Shown here piece by piece: positions 1 through 7,861 of a stretch of DNA of 64,000 nucleotides. Every line of letters begins with the position of its first letter. Positions within the stretch are counted from its first letter, which is position 1. The position numbers and the translations under genes are program-made. This DNA is from Lentisphaeria bacterium (GTDB taxonomy: Bacteria > Verrucomicrobiota > Lentisphaeria > Victivallales > Victivallaceae), in contig CAAGED010000054.1 of the NCBI GenBank assembly GCA_900768505.1, positions 1 through 64,000 on the forward strand, read 5' to 3'. The notes under the pieces are model-generated. The model saw only the letters and a program-made list of their open reading frames with translations. It was not told where the DNA came from and ran no database searches.

Positions 1-15
1 GTCCGCCCGGATTGC

Positions 16-55
16 AAGCGGAAAATATTTTGACTTGCCCAAATATTTTCCGCTT
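16..55. repeat. Hairpin module A, copy 1
   Basis: The arms AAGCGGAAAATATTT (16-30) and AAATATTTTCCGCTT (41-55) are perfect inverted repeats around a 10-base loop. The same hairpin occurs at 43203-43242 with 16-base arms and a different loop sequence, so the stem is conserved while the loop varies. Confidence 0.85.
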
Positions 56-120
56 ACAATAATAATAATATCCCATATGAAGTATCTCACACCAATATAT
101 TTGTTCTTCAGCTCGTGCCC

Positions 121-167
121 TGCGGCGGGCGTGGCGTGTTGCCGTCTCGAAAACCATCTCCGCCGCA
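121..167 (+). repeat. Stem module D of the composite repeat, copy 1
   Basis: A 47-base block begins TGCGGCGG and ends CCGCCGCA, an 8-base perfect terminal stem, and contains a small inner GGC/GCC hairpin. It matches the reverse complement of 42992-43038 with five differences, none of which falls in the terminal stem. Confidence 0.75.
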
Positions 168-301
168 GGCCACAAAACAATGCCTGCCGCGTCAGCGCAA
201 TAAGCCGCTTTCGCAGAGCGGAAGCGGCGGTGCACCCAGAAGGCATGCGCTGCGCTGTAATTTTTTCATATTCCAAATCTAAAACCAATGTTGATATATG
301 G

Positions 302-1003
302 TTACTCGAAGCGATACCCTAACGCATAAACACTTTCAATTTGGCGGGGAAGCCTCAGCTCATTTTCCAATTTTTTACGCAAAATGGCAATGTGCTGATC
401 CAGAGTACGGGTGGTGGAACCGTAAGTATTGCCCCAACCGCAACGGAGCAGTTCCTCCCGCCTGATAACCTTGCCGGGATTTTGCATGAAAAGTTTCAGC
501 AACTCCAATTCTCTTCCGGTCAACTCAACTTCACCAGCCGGAGAGGAAGCGCGGCAACGGGATACTGAAATACGCAGCTGGCCATAACAAAATTCATCCG
601 GGGTGTCAATCGACCCCGAACATTGATTGCCGGGGCGACTGCGGCGCAACACGGCGTTGATACGCGCCAGAAGTTCTTTCAAGCTGAATGGTTTGGTTAT
701 GTAATCGTCCGCCCCTAATTCCAATCCGAGAATTTTATCAATTTCTTCACCCTTGGCAGTCAGCATCAATATTGGAATATTGGAATTATTTTTACGGATT
801 TGACGGCAAACATCATATCCATTGACCCTTGGCATCATTATGTCCAGCAGAATCAAATCGGGGGCGGCTGATTCATAAGTTGCCAGTGCGGCAACACCAT
901 CGCCGGCCTCAATCACCTCAAATTCCTCCAATTCCAAGGCATCTTTCAAACCGGAACGGATATTTTGGTCATCTTCCGCCAATAAAATTTTAACATTATC
1001 CAT
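302..1003 (-). CDS. OmpR/PhoB-family response regulator
   Basis: This is a DNA-binding response regulator of 233 residues that accepts a phosphoryl group from a sensor kinase and controls transcription. The N-terminal receiver domain has the acidic pair Asp11/Asp12, the phospho-acceptor Asp54 (LLDIMMP), Thr82 and Lys104 (TKPF). The C-terminal winged-helix domain (about 133-233) contains ELTGRELELLKLF and ends YALGYRFE, which is typical of the OmpR/PhoB class. It lies 53 bases downstream of the histidine kinase gene on the same strand, so the two almost certainly form one operon and one two-component system. A GGGA element precedes the ATG at a usable distance. The 3' end abuts composite repeat copy 1. 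The regulon is unknown; a candidate operator lies at 3377-3398. Confidence 0.95.
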   Translation of the reverse strand: MDNVKILLAEDDQNIRSGLKDALELEEFEVIEAGDGVAALATYESAAPDLILLDIMMPRVNGYDVCRQIRKNNSNIPILMLTAKGEEIDKILGLELGADDYITKPFSLKELLARINAVLRRSRPGNQCSGSIDTPDEFCYGQLRISVSRCRASSPAGEVELTGRELELLKLFMQNPGKVIRREELLRCGWGNTYGSTTRTLDQHIAILRKKLENELRLPRQIESVYALGYRFE

Positions 1004-1056
1004 ATTTGAAATTCCCTATCAGCTAGCTGTTAATTATACTCAAAAAATTTTTGATC

Positions 1057-3246
1057 TCATGAATTACTTTTATCATAACGGGGGATTTCCACAATAAATT
1101 CCGCCCCCGGGGAAACGTTAGGATTCAATCGCAAATCCCCCCGCTGATCCCGGGTCATACGCCGGGCGATTGCCAACCCCAGGCCACTGCCGCCAACGCC
1201 GTCCGTGAGAGCATTGCTGCAGCGGTAGAAATTACTGAATAATTTCTTGCGGCATTCGACCGGAATCCCCGGACCGAAATCACGAATTAGAATTTGTACA
1301 CAACTGCCATCATCATTAAGTTGGAGTGTCAGAATGACCCGCTTGCCAGTTGCAGCGTATTTTGCAGCGTTGGAGAATAAATTTTGAATTATTTGCGTCA
1401 GCGAATCCGGATCAAACTGCACCCGAATCGGAGGTGTGGATATAACCATTTGTAACTCAAGTTTATCGTGGCGTAAAATCTCTTGCCATTGTTCACATAT
1501 TTCGGAAATTTTTTCATTCAAGATAAAAATCCGCGGGTTATATTGGCGTTTTTTTGCCTCTAAACGGTTGAAATTCAGTACATTTTCAATCAATCTGCTA
1601 AGTCGTTCACTTTCAAAATTAATTACCGAGAGATATTTAATCTGCCGCTCCGGCGATAATTGATGTTGTTTTAAGGATAAGAGTTCGCTGTACATTCTGA
1701 TGCTGGTCAGGGGGGTTTTCAATTCGTGGGAGACGTTGGCGACAAAACTGCTGCGCTGAGTGACCAGCTGCATTTTCCGGCGTATAATATATATTAACAG
1801 AATACTGCCCAGCAACATAATCAGTGCAATTACCGCAATCTGCATGTAGAGGGCAGTGGCTAATGAGCGCCCCGGCACCATCGCCGGAGCGAGAAAGGCG
1901 CACAATTGCCAGTTTTGAAAAAAGGTTTCGGCAAATGGAATAGAGGCGATAAGCTCGAATTTTTGTTCACTTCCGACGGCGGAATCGGCGATTACCTGCC
2001 CGGCGGCGGAAATCAGTTCGTAACGGAAATATTCTGGCGTATCTCGCGGCATAAGCTTAACAATGCGCTGCTGTAAAATATCCATGTTCAATTCCACTCC
2101 GGCAAAAATCGCCGATTCGCGATCCTCCGGGAGGTTGCGGCGTACCCAAATCAGCGGCGAATAACGGTTGTCGGTGAAATATTTGATAAAACCGTTGGTG
2201 TTGTCGGCACTCAAAATTTTAAAAGCGGTCGGCCCATGTCTTGCAGGCGGCGTACTGCGTACCAAGCCAAGGAGCGGGGCGTCGGAATCCCCGGGAGAAT
2301 TTGATGCGGCATAAATGGCACTGCTTCGGCTGGAGGATAAGTCATACTCTTTATACGCCGGGGATTTTAATCCTGCCTCTCTCCGCTTCATTTTTTCATT
2401 CGACACGATATTGGGGGCAGCGTTAAGTTTTTTAGTCTGGGCTAATCGTTTCGCAATTGCGTTATCTGATAATGAATTGTTTTGCTCATCCAAGGCGGGG
2501 GGAGACTCCGGATTGTCAGTTTTTTGCAAATCCCCGCCAATAACTTCCAATTCGCCGCTTTCAATGGCAAAGCGTTCGCCTGGTGACGCAGTCTGCTCCG
2601 CCGACGATTTAGGGTTAATTAAATCAGTATCGGTACGCTGATTATTGTAACGGATAACCCGCAAGCGGTTAGCTGAAGCCCTTCCGTCATCCGAATTGTC
2701 GGCTATTTGAATTGAGTTAATCAGTTTTTGCTGGGAAATAACTACATTGCGTTCCTCTGGCGCCACATTGACTTCATAAGTGTCCACAACGGCCGCAGGT
2801 TCCGCGTCATCTTTTGCAGGCGTTGCTGAAGCACTGCCGGAATCAACGCAGCTGAGAGTCAGGTTGGGGGTTAATTCATAATTATTCTCAAAAAGTCTGG
2901 CATAACGGCGGAAGAAGTCGCCATTGCGTTCCGGATAAATCAATTCGCCATCCGCATTAGCCAGAAAAAGGTTCAAGATGATTGGATTGTTATTTGGCAG
3001 AGCGTACATTTGTTCCAGCGAAACACTCTCCTGAAGTAAGGAGGCCAGTTCGAAATTGATAACATTTATTTCGTTATTGATGGAATTATTGGTGGAATTA
3101 AGCTCCTTAACTGCAGAATTTCGCAATTCGGCGTAACGGAAATTCTGCTCGGAGCGTGCCACTTTCAGGGCAATATATCCCAAAATCAGGCAGCAGAGCA
3201 CAATTGCGGAAGCGCAGGCAAAAATGATTTTATTTTGTTTGAACAT
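1057..3246 (-). CDS. Membrane sensor histidine kinase with large extracytoplasmic domain
   Basis: This 729-residue kinase is the partner of the downstream response regulator. It has a first membrane helix at about residues 7-28, a long extracytoplasmic segment to about 460, and a second membrane helix at about 464-489. The kinase core follows: H-box FVANVSHELKTPLTSIR with His507, N-box QNLFSNAAKYA (Asn626), and ATP-binding glycines DFGPGIP (656-662) and GGSGLGLA (about 685-692). The core is complete and should be active. The sensor region is odd: residues about 135-345 are hydrophilic and rich in Ser, Asn, Asp and Ala, and look like a low-complexity insertion between two parts that could form one folded sensor domain. 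No recognised sensor family could be assigned by eye. The ligand is unknown. Confidence 0.93.
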   Translation of the reverse strand: MFKQNKIIFACASAIVLCCLILGYIALKVARSEQNFRYAELRNSAVKELNSTNNSINNEINVINFELASLLQESVSLEQMYALPNNNPIILNLFLANADGELIYPERNGDFFRRYARLFENNYELTPNLTLSCVDSGSASATPAKDDAEPAAVVDTYEVNVAPEERNVVISQQKLINSIQIADNSDDGRASANRLRVIRYNNQRTDTDLINPKSSAEQTASPGERFAIESGELEVIGGDLQKTDNPESPPALDEQNNSLSDNAIAKRLAQTKKLNAAPNIVSNEKMKRREAGLKSPAYKEYDLSSSRSSAIYAASNSPGDSDAPLLGLVRSTPPARHGPTAFKILSADNTNGFIKYFTDNRYSPLIWVRRNLPEDRESAIFAGVELNMDILQQRIVKLMPRDTPEYFRYELISAAGQVIADSAVGSEQKFELIASIPFAETFFQNWQLCAFLAPAMVPGRSLATALYMQIAVIALIMLLGSILLIYIIRRKMQLVTQRSSFVANVSHELKTPLTSIRMYSELLSLKQHQLSPERQIKYLSVINFESERLSRLIENVLNFNRLEAKKRQYNPRIFILNEKISEICEQWQEILRHDKLELQMVISTPPIRVQFDPDSLTQIIQNLFSNAAKYAATGKRVILTLQLNDDGSCVQILIRDFGPGIPVECRKKLFSNFYRCSNALTDGVGGSGLGLAIARRMTRDQRGDLRLNPNVSPGAEFIVEIPRYDKSNS

Positions 3247-3376
3247 GTAACTGCATCCGTTTCTGAATTTTTCCGATATTTCATTCTGAAAAGCGTTTGA
3301 AAATCATCAATGTTTATATCAATAAAATCCATCGATTGATGAAATATAGCACATTTTTTTCATTAGCAGACCGAAA

Positions 3377-3398
3377 GATTGTAAAAAGATTGTAAAAT
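3377..3398. promoter_or_regulatory. Candidate response-regulator operator (11-base direct repeat)
   Basis: GATTGTAAAAA is followed directly by GATTGTAAAAT, giving two near-identical half sites with an 11-base period. OmpR/PhoB-type regulators bind head-to-tail to direct repeats of this spacing. The site lies in the 258-base divergent gap between the sensor kinase and folK, about 130 bases upstream of the kinase start. Autoregulation by the neighbouring regulator is an inference. Confidence 0.4.
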
Positions 3399-3504
3399 TT
3401 TTTTAATCTGCTTGTTTTAATGCCAAACAACATTAATATATCTGCATGTTGTAACATTTTTGCAGGTAAACATGAAATGATTTCTAATTATTGAGAAATG
3501 AATT

Positions 3505-4041
3505 ATGATTGGCGATAAACACAAAATTCAGCCAGTGGTATTGGCATTGGGCGGAAATTTGGGACGGGTTGAAGACAAGTTCCGCTTTGCAATTCAGAAT
3601 CTGAGTCGTGGCGGTTTTGAAGTGACTGGCAGCTCATCGGTTTATCTCACTAAACCGGTGGATTGTGCGCCGGATGCGGCGGATTTTCTGAACATGGTTG
3701 TCAGTGGATTTTATTCCGGCACACCGGAAGAATTGCTTCGCCTGATTAAGGATATTGAAGCGGCTGCCGGAAGACCGGCAATTCATGGTGTAAATACTGC
3801 ACGGGTGCTGGATATTGATATTATATTTTTTGGCGATGCGACGGTGGAATTGCCGGGTTTGATAATCCCCCATCCACGCTGGAAGGAACGACTTTTTGTG
3901 CTTATGCCGTTGGCTGAGCTTTGCGGTTCGCGGCAATGTCCGGGAGAAGAGTGCACAATTGACGAATTCATCCGGGAGTTTATTGCAGTTCGGCGTCTGA
4001 ATCCGGCAGATTATATTGCATTAAGAGGCGAATTAGCGTAA
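3505..4041 (+). CDS. folK: 2-amino-4-hydroxy-6-hydroxymethyldihydropteridine pyrophosphokinase
   Basis: FolK transfers pyrophosphate from ATP to 6-hydroxymethyl-dihydropterin, the step before dihydropteroate synthase in folate synthesis. The 178-residue protein has the family's opening ALGGNLGRVEDKFRFA, the segment SSVYLTKPVD, FLNMVVSG, the ATP/Mg-binding region ARVLDIDIIFFGD and the pterin-site IIPHPRWKERLFVLMPLAEL. The length is usual for the family. It is the first plus-strand gene after the divergent kinase promoter region, and is followed 27 bases later by a secreted protein gene, which suggests co-transcription. No other folate gene is near. Confidence 0.95.
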   Translation: MIGDKHKIQPVVLALGGNLGRVEDKFRFAIQNLSRGGFEVTGSSSVYLTKPVDCAPDAADFLNMVVSGFYSGTPEELLRLIKDIEAAAGRPAIHGVNTARVLDIDIIFFGDATVELPGLIIPHPRWKERLFVLMPLAELCGSRQCPGEECTIDEFIREFIAVRRLNPADYIALRGELA

Positions 4042-4068
4042 TATTAAAAATTTTTTTGGAGGAGTTTT

Positions 4069-4659
4069 ATGCGTTGTTTCAAAAAAGTTCTGATGTTGAT
4101 TTTATTTTGTGTCCTGGGGATGGTGCTGATTCCGGATTATGCCGTCGCCGGCAGCAGCAATTCGTCGACCTACAACCGTAACCGTCAGAAGAGCAAGCAG
4201 GATAAAGAGCGCAGGGACAATAAAAAATTATCCAATCGGGAAGAGGATTACATCAAGAATCTGCGCAAAAATCTGAACAAGGTGCGTCAGGCACATGAAG
4301 TGGTTGCCAACGCCGGATCAGCAGGGAAGAGTGACTCCGCCGAGGTCAGCAAGGCGCTGCAGTATTTGAGAAGTATTTCCAGGAATTTCGAGATAAATAT
4401 TGTGCGTCCATTTAAAAGTCAATTGAAAAAATACTTCAAGGCGGAGGATGTTTTTCAGGCGAAAAAGGCGGCAGGAGCAAGGAATTTGGATCGTTACGAA
4501 AAAACTGCCCAGAAGGAATGGGATTACCTGATGCTCTACAAGCCAATACTGGTGGAATTTTATAATGCCGGCGGAATAATTGAATCGGAGACGGTGCAGT
4601 TCATGGCAGACGAGAAATTTATCAAACTGCCGGAATCAGAGAGCAAGGAAGAAAAGTAG
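4069..4659 (+). CDS. Secreted protein of unknown function
   Basis: This is a 196-residue protein with a clear signal peptide (MRCFKKVLMLILFCVLGMVLIPDYAVAG, shown here in part: basic start, hydrophobic core to about residue 22, likely cleavage after AVA). The mature part is strongly basic and charged (KSKQDKERRDNKK), then mainly helical with heptad-like spacing, and ends in an acidic-basic tail ESESKEEK. A strong GGAGGAG ribosome binding site precedes the ATG. I do not recognise a family. It is probably a periplasmic helical protein; its position just after folK gives no functional hint. Confidence 0.75.
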   Translation: MRCFKKVLMLILFCVLGMVLIPDYAVAGSSNSSTYNRNRQKSKQDKERRDNKKLSNREEDYIKNLRKNLNKVRQAHEVVANAGSAGKSDSAEVSKALQYLRSISRNFEINIVRPFKSQLKKYFKAEDVFQAKKAAGARNLDRYEKTAQKEWDYLMLYKPILVEFYNAGGIIESETVQFMADEKFIKLPESESKEEK

Positions 4660-4866
4660 AACGCTAAGAATCTTGCCTAAAACGGAACAAAAAATATTGC
4701 CAATCCGGAAAAATATCGCAAAAAGATAAAAAAAAATGATTTTTTCAAGTGAATATTCTTGAAATATCGGAAATTGATAGTTAGTTTAGATAAAGAGGAT
4801 TTTTAAGAGGTTTTTAATAAAAAACGATTTTTCAATTTTAGGGCTGAAACGGGAATTGCGGTGCGG

Positions 4867-4956
4867 TCACTGCATGGCACCGGCATAATCCGCCGGATAG
4901 CCGGGTGAAGCTGGCTGCATAGTGAAAAATGACGAAACATTGTGCTTGTCGATGTT
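4867..4956 (+). promoter_or_regulatory. Structured leader candidate upstream of the parvulin gene
   Basis: The sequence can fold into a closed multi-branch structure. An outer stem pairs TCACT+GCA (4867-4874) with TGC+AGTGA (4916-4925). Inside are the hairpins CCGGC/GCCGG (4880-4896) and AGCC/GGCT (4899-4916). A further hairpin, AACATTG/CGATGTT (4936-4956), follows just before the coding start. This part is GC-rich against a very AT-rich gap (4660-4860) that otherwise shows nothing. It could be a cis-regulatory RNA or a small RNA; the folding was done by eye. Confidence 0.35.
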
Positions 4957-5001
4957 GAACCATAAGTCAAAAACATGTGCGTCGACAATCAAACTAATCA
5001 A

Positions 5002-6132
5002 ATGAAAGCAAAGAAAATTATGAGCAAAAAAATTGCAGCGTTGTTGGCATTGTCCATCGGAATGAGTAGTGTAATGGCGGCGGAAGCAACTCCGGCAGCG
5101 TCAGAAAAAAATGTTGCCGCCGAAAAGAATATTCCGAAGGAAATGGACGCTCGTTTTGATTTTCTGCCGGAAGTCGTAGCCACCACAGTAGATGGCAATA
5201 TTACCAAAAAAGAGTTTATTGATTTCATTCTTTCTCAATTGCCGGATGGTAAATTGCCGGATACAATGACTGCCGATGCCTTAAAGGCCACTGGATATGA
5301 TTTTGTAAAAAACATGGCAATGACCAAGATTATTGTAAAAGAGCTGAAAAAAGATGGTATTGCCCCCACCAAGGAGCGTACATTGGCCATGCTTAATGAC
5401 GCCTTTGAAAAAGGACAACTTGGCGATCAGAATCAGATTAAGGCATTTGTGGCTTCACAGGGCATGACACTGGAAAGCTTTTTTGAAAAACAGGCCAGTA
5501 TGCCATATATGCAGTTGCAGGCGGCGGTAGGGGCATATTTGCAGAAGTTGGCCGACGGGTACACTCCCAGCAAGGAAGAGATCAAAAAATATTATGACGC
5601 TCACGCCAAAGAGTTTTCTGAAGAAGCGGACAAAAAAGATGATATGCGCGCGTCTCATATTTTGGTAAAAGTTGATAAGGATGCCTCCCCTGAAGTTGTG
5701 GCAGCGGCGAAAACCAAAATTGAAGCGATTCGCGACCGTCTGGTAAAAGGAGAGGATTTTGCCAAAGTGGCGGCAGAGGTAAGCGATTGCGACAGCGGAA
5801 GGCGTGCCGGCGGCTCACTGGGGGCATTTTCCAAGGGGGTAATGGTTCCTGAATTTGAAAAAGCGACAGAAGGTCTTAAAGTTGACGAATTAAGTCAGCC
5901 GGTACGTTCATCATTTGGTTTTCACATTATTCGTCGCGAAAAATTGCGTGAGGGCGGTCAGATTCCGCTGGACAAAGTTGAGATGGGCATTTCAGCTTAC
6001 CTGAAAGAGGAAAAAGTCCGCAACAGTTTTAGTAATAAACTCAAGCAGTGGGAGAGTGACAACAAGTTGGAAATCAAGGTGGAAGCACCGCAAGCTCCTG
6101 CAATGCCGGCGACACCGGCAGCAGCAAAATAA
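5002..6132 (+). CDS. Exported parvulin-type peptidyl-prolyl cis-trans isomerase (SurA/PrsA-like)
   Basis: This exported foldase has an N-terminal signal sequence (KKIAALLALSIGMSSVMA, cleavage before AEAT), a helical SurA-like N-terminal region starting VVATTVDGNITKKEF, and one parvulin domain at about residues 210-320 (RASHILVK, DFAKVAAEVSDCDSGRRAGGSLGAF, FEKATEGL, PVRSSFGFHIIRRE). The C-terminal end is Ala/Pro rich. It should assist folding of periplasmic or outer membrane proteins. The start is uncertain: in-frame ATGs at 4975, 5002 and 5020 all lack a strong ribosome binding site; 5002 or 5020 give a normal signal peptide. The upstream leader may fold into a multi-branch RNA, and a strong hairpin separates the gene from the next one. 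Confidence 0.9.
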   Translation: MKAKKIMSKKIAALLALSIGMSSVMAAEATPAASEKNVAAEKNIPKEMDARFDFLPEVVATTVDGNITKKEFIDFILSQLPDGKLPDTMTADALKATGYDFVKNMAMTKIIVKELKKDGIAPTKERTLAMLNDAFEKGQLGDQNQIKAFVASQGMTLESFFEKQASMPYMQLQAAVGAYLQKLADGYTPSKEEIKKYYDAHAKEFSEEADKKDDMRASHILVKVDKDASPEVVAAAKTKIEAIRDRLVKGEDFAKVAAEVSDCDSGRRAGGSLGAFSKGVMVPEFEKATEGLKVDELSQPVRSSFGFHIIRREKLREGGQIPLDKVEMGISAYLKEEKVRNSFSNKLKQWESDNKLEIKVEAPQAPAMPATPAAAK

Positions 6133-6141
6133 GCAGAAAAA

Positions 6142-6177
6142 ATGACGTTGCCGATGGTAAAAAATCGGCAACGTCAT
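6142..6177. terminator. Perfect 14-base-pair intercistronic hairpin
   Basis: ATGACGTTGCCGAT (6142-6155) pairs perfectly with ATCGGCAACGTCAT (6164-6177) around an 8-base loop. On the plus strand it is followed by AAAATTATT rather than a T-run, so it may act as an mRNA 3'-end stabiliser or weak terminator between the parvulin and cupin genes. On the minus strand it is followed by six T residues and would be a classical terminator. Confidence 0.6.
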
Positions 6178-6202
6178 AAAATTATTACGAAAAGGTGAGA
6201 TG

Positions 6203-6835
6203 ATGTACAAGTTTGCAAGAAATATGATTTTAGCGGGGGCAGCATTATTGATTGGCGGGTGCCATTGCAATGAGGGGTTGCCGCCGGAAGAGGCGGAGCC
6301 GCAGGCGCGAGATTTCACAAATCGCGGCGATAAGGCGGTGGTGGTGGATATTTATGCCCATCCGCTGATAGAGAGAGCCGATTTAATCAGCGGCGGCGGT
6401 TACCTGCCGATTTTCACCACTGACACCAATGGCGTACCGGGTGGTTTCGGGATGACCCAGATCAGCATACAGCCCGGCGGTGGAATTGCAGCGCATAAGA
6501 GTGATAAAGCGGAGACGATTTATGTGGTATCCGGCTGCGGCGAATTGAAATTGAATGATCGTATTTTAGTGATAAATCATGGCAATGCAGTATATGTGCC
6601 GCCGAATATAATACAGTCGGTAGTAAACAACAGTAGCGTTAAATTGCAATTATTATTGATCAGCGTACCGCCGTTTAACGATGAAAATCTGCAAATAATT
6701 GCACCGCCGCCGAAAGTTGAAACAGCCGAGAAAGTGGAATCCTTCAACGGAAAAAGCAGTGACAACTCAGTAATGAAGAATATTCAAACCGCCACACCGG
6801 TGAATAAAACGATAGATGCCAAAGCCATAAATTGA
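6203..6835 (+). CDS. Cupin-domain lipoprotein
   Basis: This 210-residue lipoprotein has the lipobox LIGGC near residue 20, after a short hydrophobic signal sequence. The central part (about 80-155) is a cupin beta-barrel: MTQISIQPGGGIAAHKSD, ETIYVVSGCGELKLND, VYVPPNIIQSVVN. Of the usual metal ligands, only one His and the Glu are evident in the first motif (HKSDKAETIYV), so metal binding and enzymatic activity are doubtful and it may be a binding protein. The C-terminus is low-complexity. The ATG at 6203 is preferred over the one at 6200 because the AAGGTGA site (6192-6198) is too close to the first. The substrate is unknown. Confidence 0.8.
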   Translation: MYKFARNMILAGAALLIGGCHCNEGLPPEEAEPQARDFTNRGDKAVVVDIYAHPLIERADLISGGGYLPIFTTDTNGVPGGFGMTQISIQPGGGIAAHKSDKAETIYVVSGCGELKLNDRILVINHGNAVYVPPNIIQSVVNNSSVKLQLLLISVPPFNDENLQIIAPPPKVETAEKVESFNGKSSDNSVMKNIQTATPVNKTIDAKAIN

Positions 6836-6886
6836 GCTTGACAGGAATTAAAATACAAAATTTTTGAATTTTTTTTATTTTTTTTA

Positions 6887-6914
6887 TTGCAATTGAAATT
6901 TGCAATGCTATAAT
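6887..6914 (+). promoter_or_regulatory. Sigma-70-type promoter of the pseudopilin gene
   Basis: TTGCAA (6887-6892) and a perfect TATAAT (6909-6914) are separated by 16 bases. The predicted transcript starts near 6921, directly at AGAGAC, which can pair with GTCTCT (6947-6952) to give a 5'-terminal hairpin. The untranslated leader would be about 125 bases. Confidence 0.6.
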
Positions 6915-7046
6915 TAGAACAGAGACATCATTATTGGTTGCATGAGGTCTCTAAAAAAGGAAGTTAGCCTTTATAGCAAAAAATTAGGAGTTTGTAGAAC
7001 AAAGTTGAACCTGTATATGGTTTGACGCAAAAGGAGTCTTGGAAAA

Positions 7047-7754
7047 ATGAAAAAGAAGTTTACTTTGATTGAGTTGCTTGTCGTAATCGCTATCATTGCG
7101 ATTTTAGCAGCAATGTTGTTGCCCTCACTGAACAGCGCCCGTGAAAGCGCCCGTCGTGTAAATTGCATGAGCAATGTACGCAACATGTACACTCCGATGA
7201 TGAATTACAGTAACGATGACAACATTGGCCGTGGCAGCTTGCCGATTTATACTCCGGCTAATGGGGAGACTAAGGCTCCTGATGCTGCGGATGCTCGTGC
7301 GATCGCAGCAATTTTGGTGCGTGCCGGTTATTTGGGTGATTTGAATTTGCTGGTATGCTCATCAGCCGGTATCAGCGGCAAGCAGCCCTCGGTTACCACA
7401 GTTACTGACTATGCAGCTGACTTTTTGAGCAGTGCCCAGAACGATATCAAGAGCAGCTATGTTTATGCTATTGACTACAAGGGACAGCCGATCAACATGG
7501 GTTATGATTCAGCTATTTTGCGTGATAACAACGACAACCACACTAACGAATATGGTAACGTGCTTAAGGCTACCGGTTCAACTATCGCTTTCCGTATGAA
7601 CAAGAACGAATCCGGCAATTGGTATGACAAAGAAGGCGTAAAGGGTATCAATGGTACTGATGATCCGAGCGCTTTCCCGGATAGCGCGGCAGCGAACACC
7701 AACAGTGGTAGTGGTGTATACTGGGGTCTCTTCGATCAGGTAACTACTCCGTAG
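7047..7754 (+). CDS. Type IV pilin-like/type II secretion pseudopilin (N-terminal methylation motif)
   Basis: This 235-residue protein begins [20 protein letters not shown] followed by [13 protein letters not shown], the hydrophobic helix and conserved Glu5 of type IV pilins and pseudopilins. The remaining domain is polar and Asn/Gly/Ser rich ([21 protein letters not shown]) as in the large Lentisphaerota/Planctomycetota families with this motif. Residue -1 to the mature Phe is Lys, not the Gly that prepilin peptidase normally needs. A GGAG site lies at a good distance from the ATG. It has its own promoter and terminator, so it is a monocistronic unit that may be highly expressed. It would be assembled by motors such as those at 31239-37850. 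The specific role is unknown. Confidence 0.88.
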   Translation: MKKKFTLIELLVVIAIIAILAAMLLPSLNSARESARRVNCMSNVRNMYTPMMNYSNDDNIGRGSLPIYTPANGETKAPDAADARAIAAILVRAGYLGDLNLLVCSSAGISGKQPSVTTVTDYAADFLSSAQNDIKSSYVYAIDYKGQPINMGYDSAILRDNNDNHTNEYGNVLKATGSTIAFRMNKNESGNWYDKEGVKGINGTDDPSAFPDSAAANTNSGSGVYWGLFDQVTTP

Positions 7755-7799
7755 TTTTTGATTGTTAGATCAACATTAGCTTGTAAAGAGTTTTTGGAA

Positions 7800-7833
7800 A
7801 ACCTCAATCCTGAAAAGGGTTGAGGTTTTTTTT
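7800..7833 (+). terminator. Rho-independent terminator of the pseudopilin gene
   Basis: An 11-base stem (AACCTCAATCC with GGGTTGAGGTT, one G-T pair) and a short loop are followed by a run of eight T residues. Confidence 0.9.
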
Positions 7834-7861
7834 GCAGAAAACGCATGATAATTTTATAAAC

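Larger units (their letters stand above)
1..260 (+). repeat. Composite intergenic repeat, copy 1
   Basis: This is a non-coding mosaic of modules that recur at 7862-8255 (same strand) and 42985-43412 (opposite strand). In order it holds a GTCCGCCC lead-in, a perfect 15-base inverted repeat (16-55), a block starting at 51 that matches 8162-8254 with about a dozen differences over 90 bases, a 47-base GC-rich stem block (121-167) and a GC-rich block (180-235, beginning TGCCTGCCGCGTCAGCG). The element lies at the 3' side of the response-regulator gene. Its left edge probably continues outside the window, because copy 3 carries further modules before the GTCCGCCC lead-in. The copies are seen directly; function is unknown. 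Confidence 0.8.

Noticed and set aside
35..322. A 95-codon plus-strand frame
   Set aside because: It lies inside the repeat modules and extends into the response-regulator gene; the Arg/Ala-rich text only reflects the GC-rich repeat.
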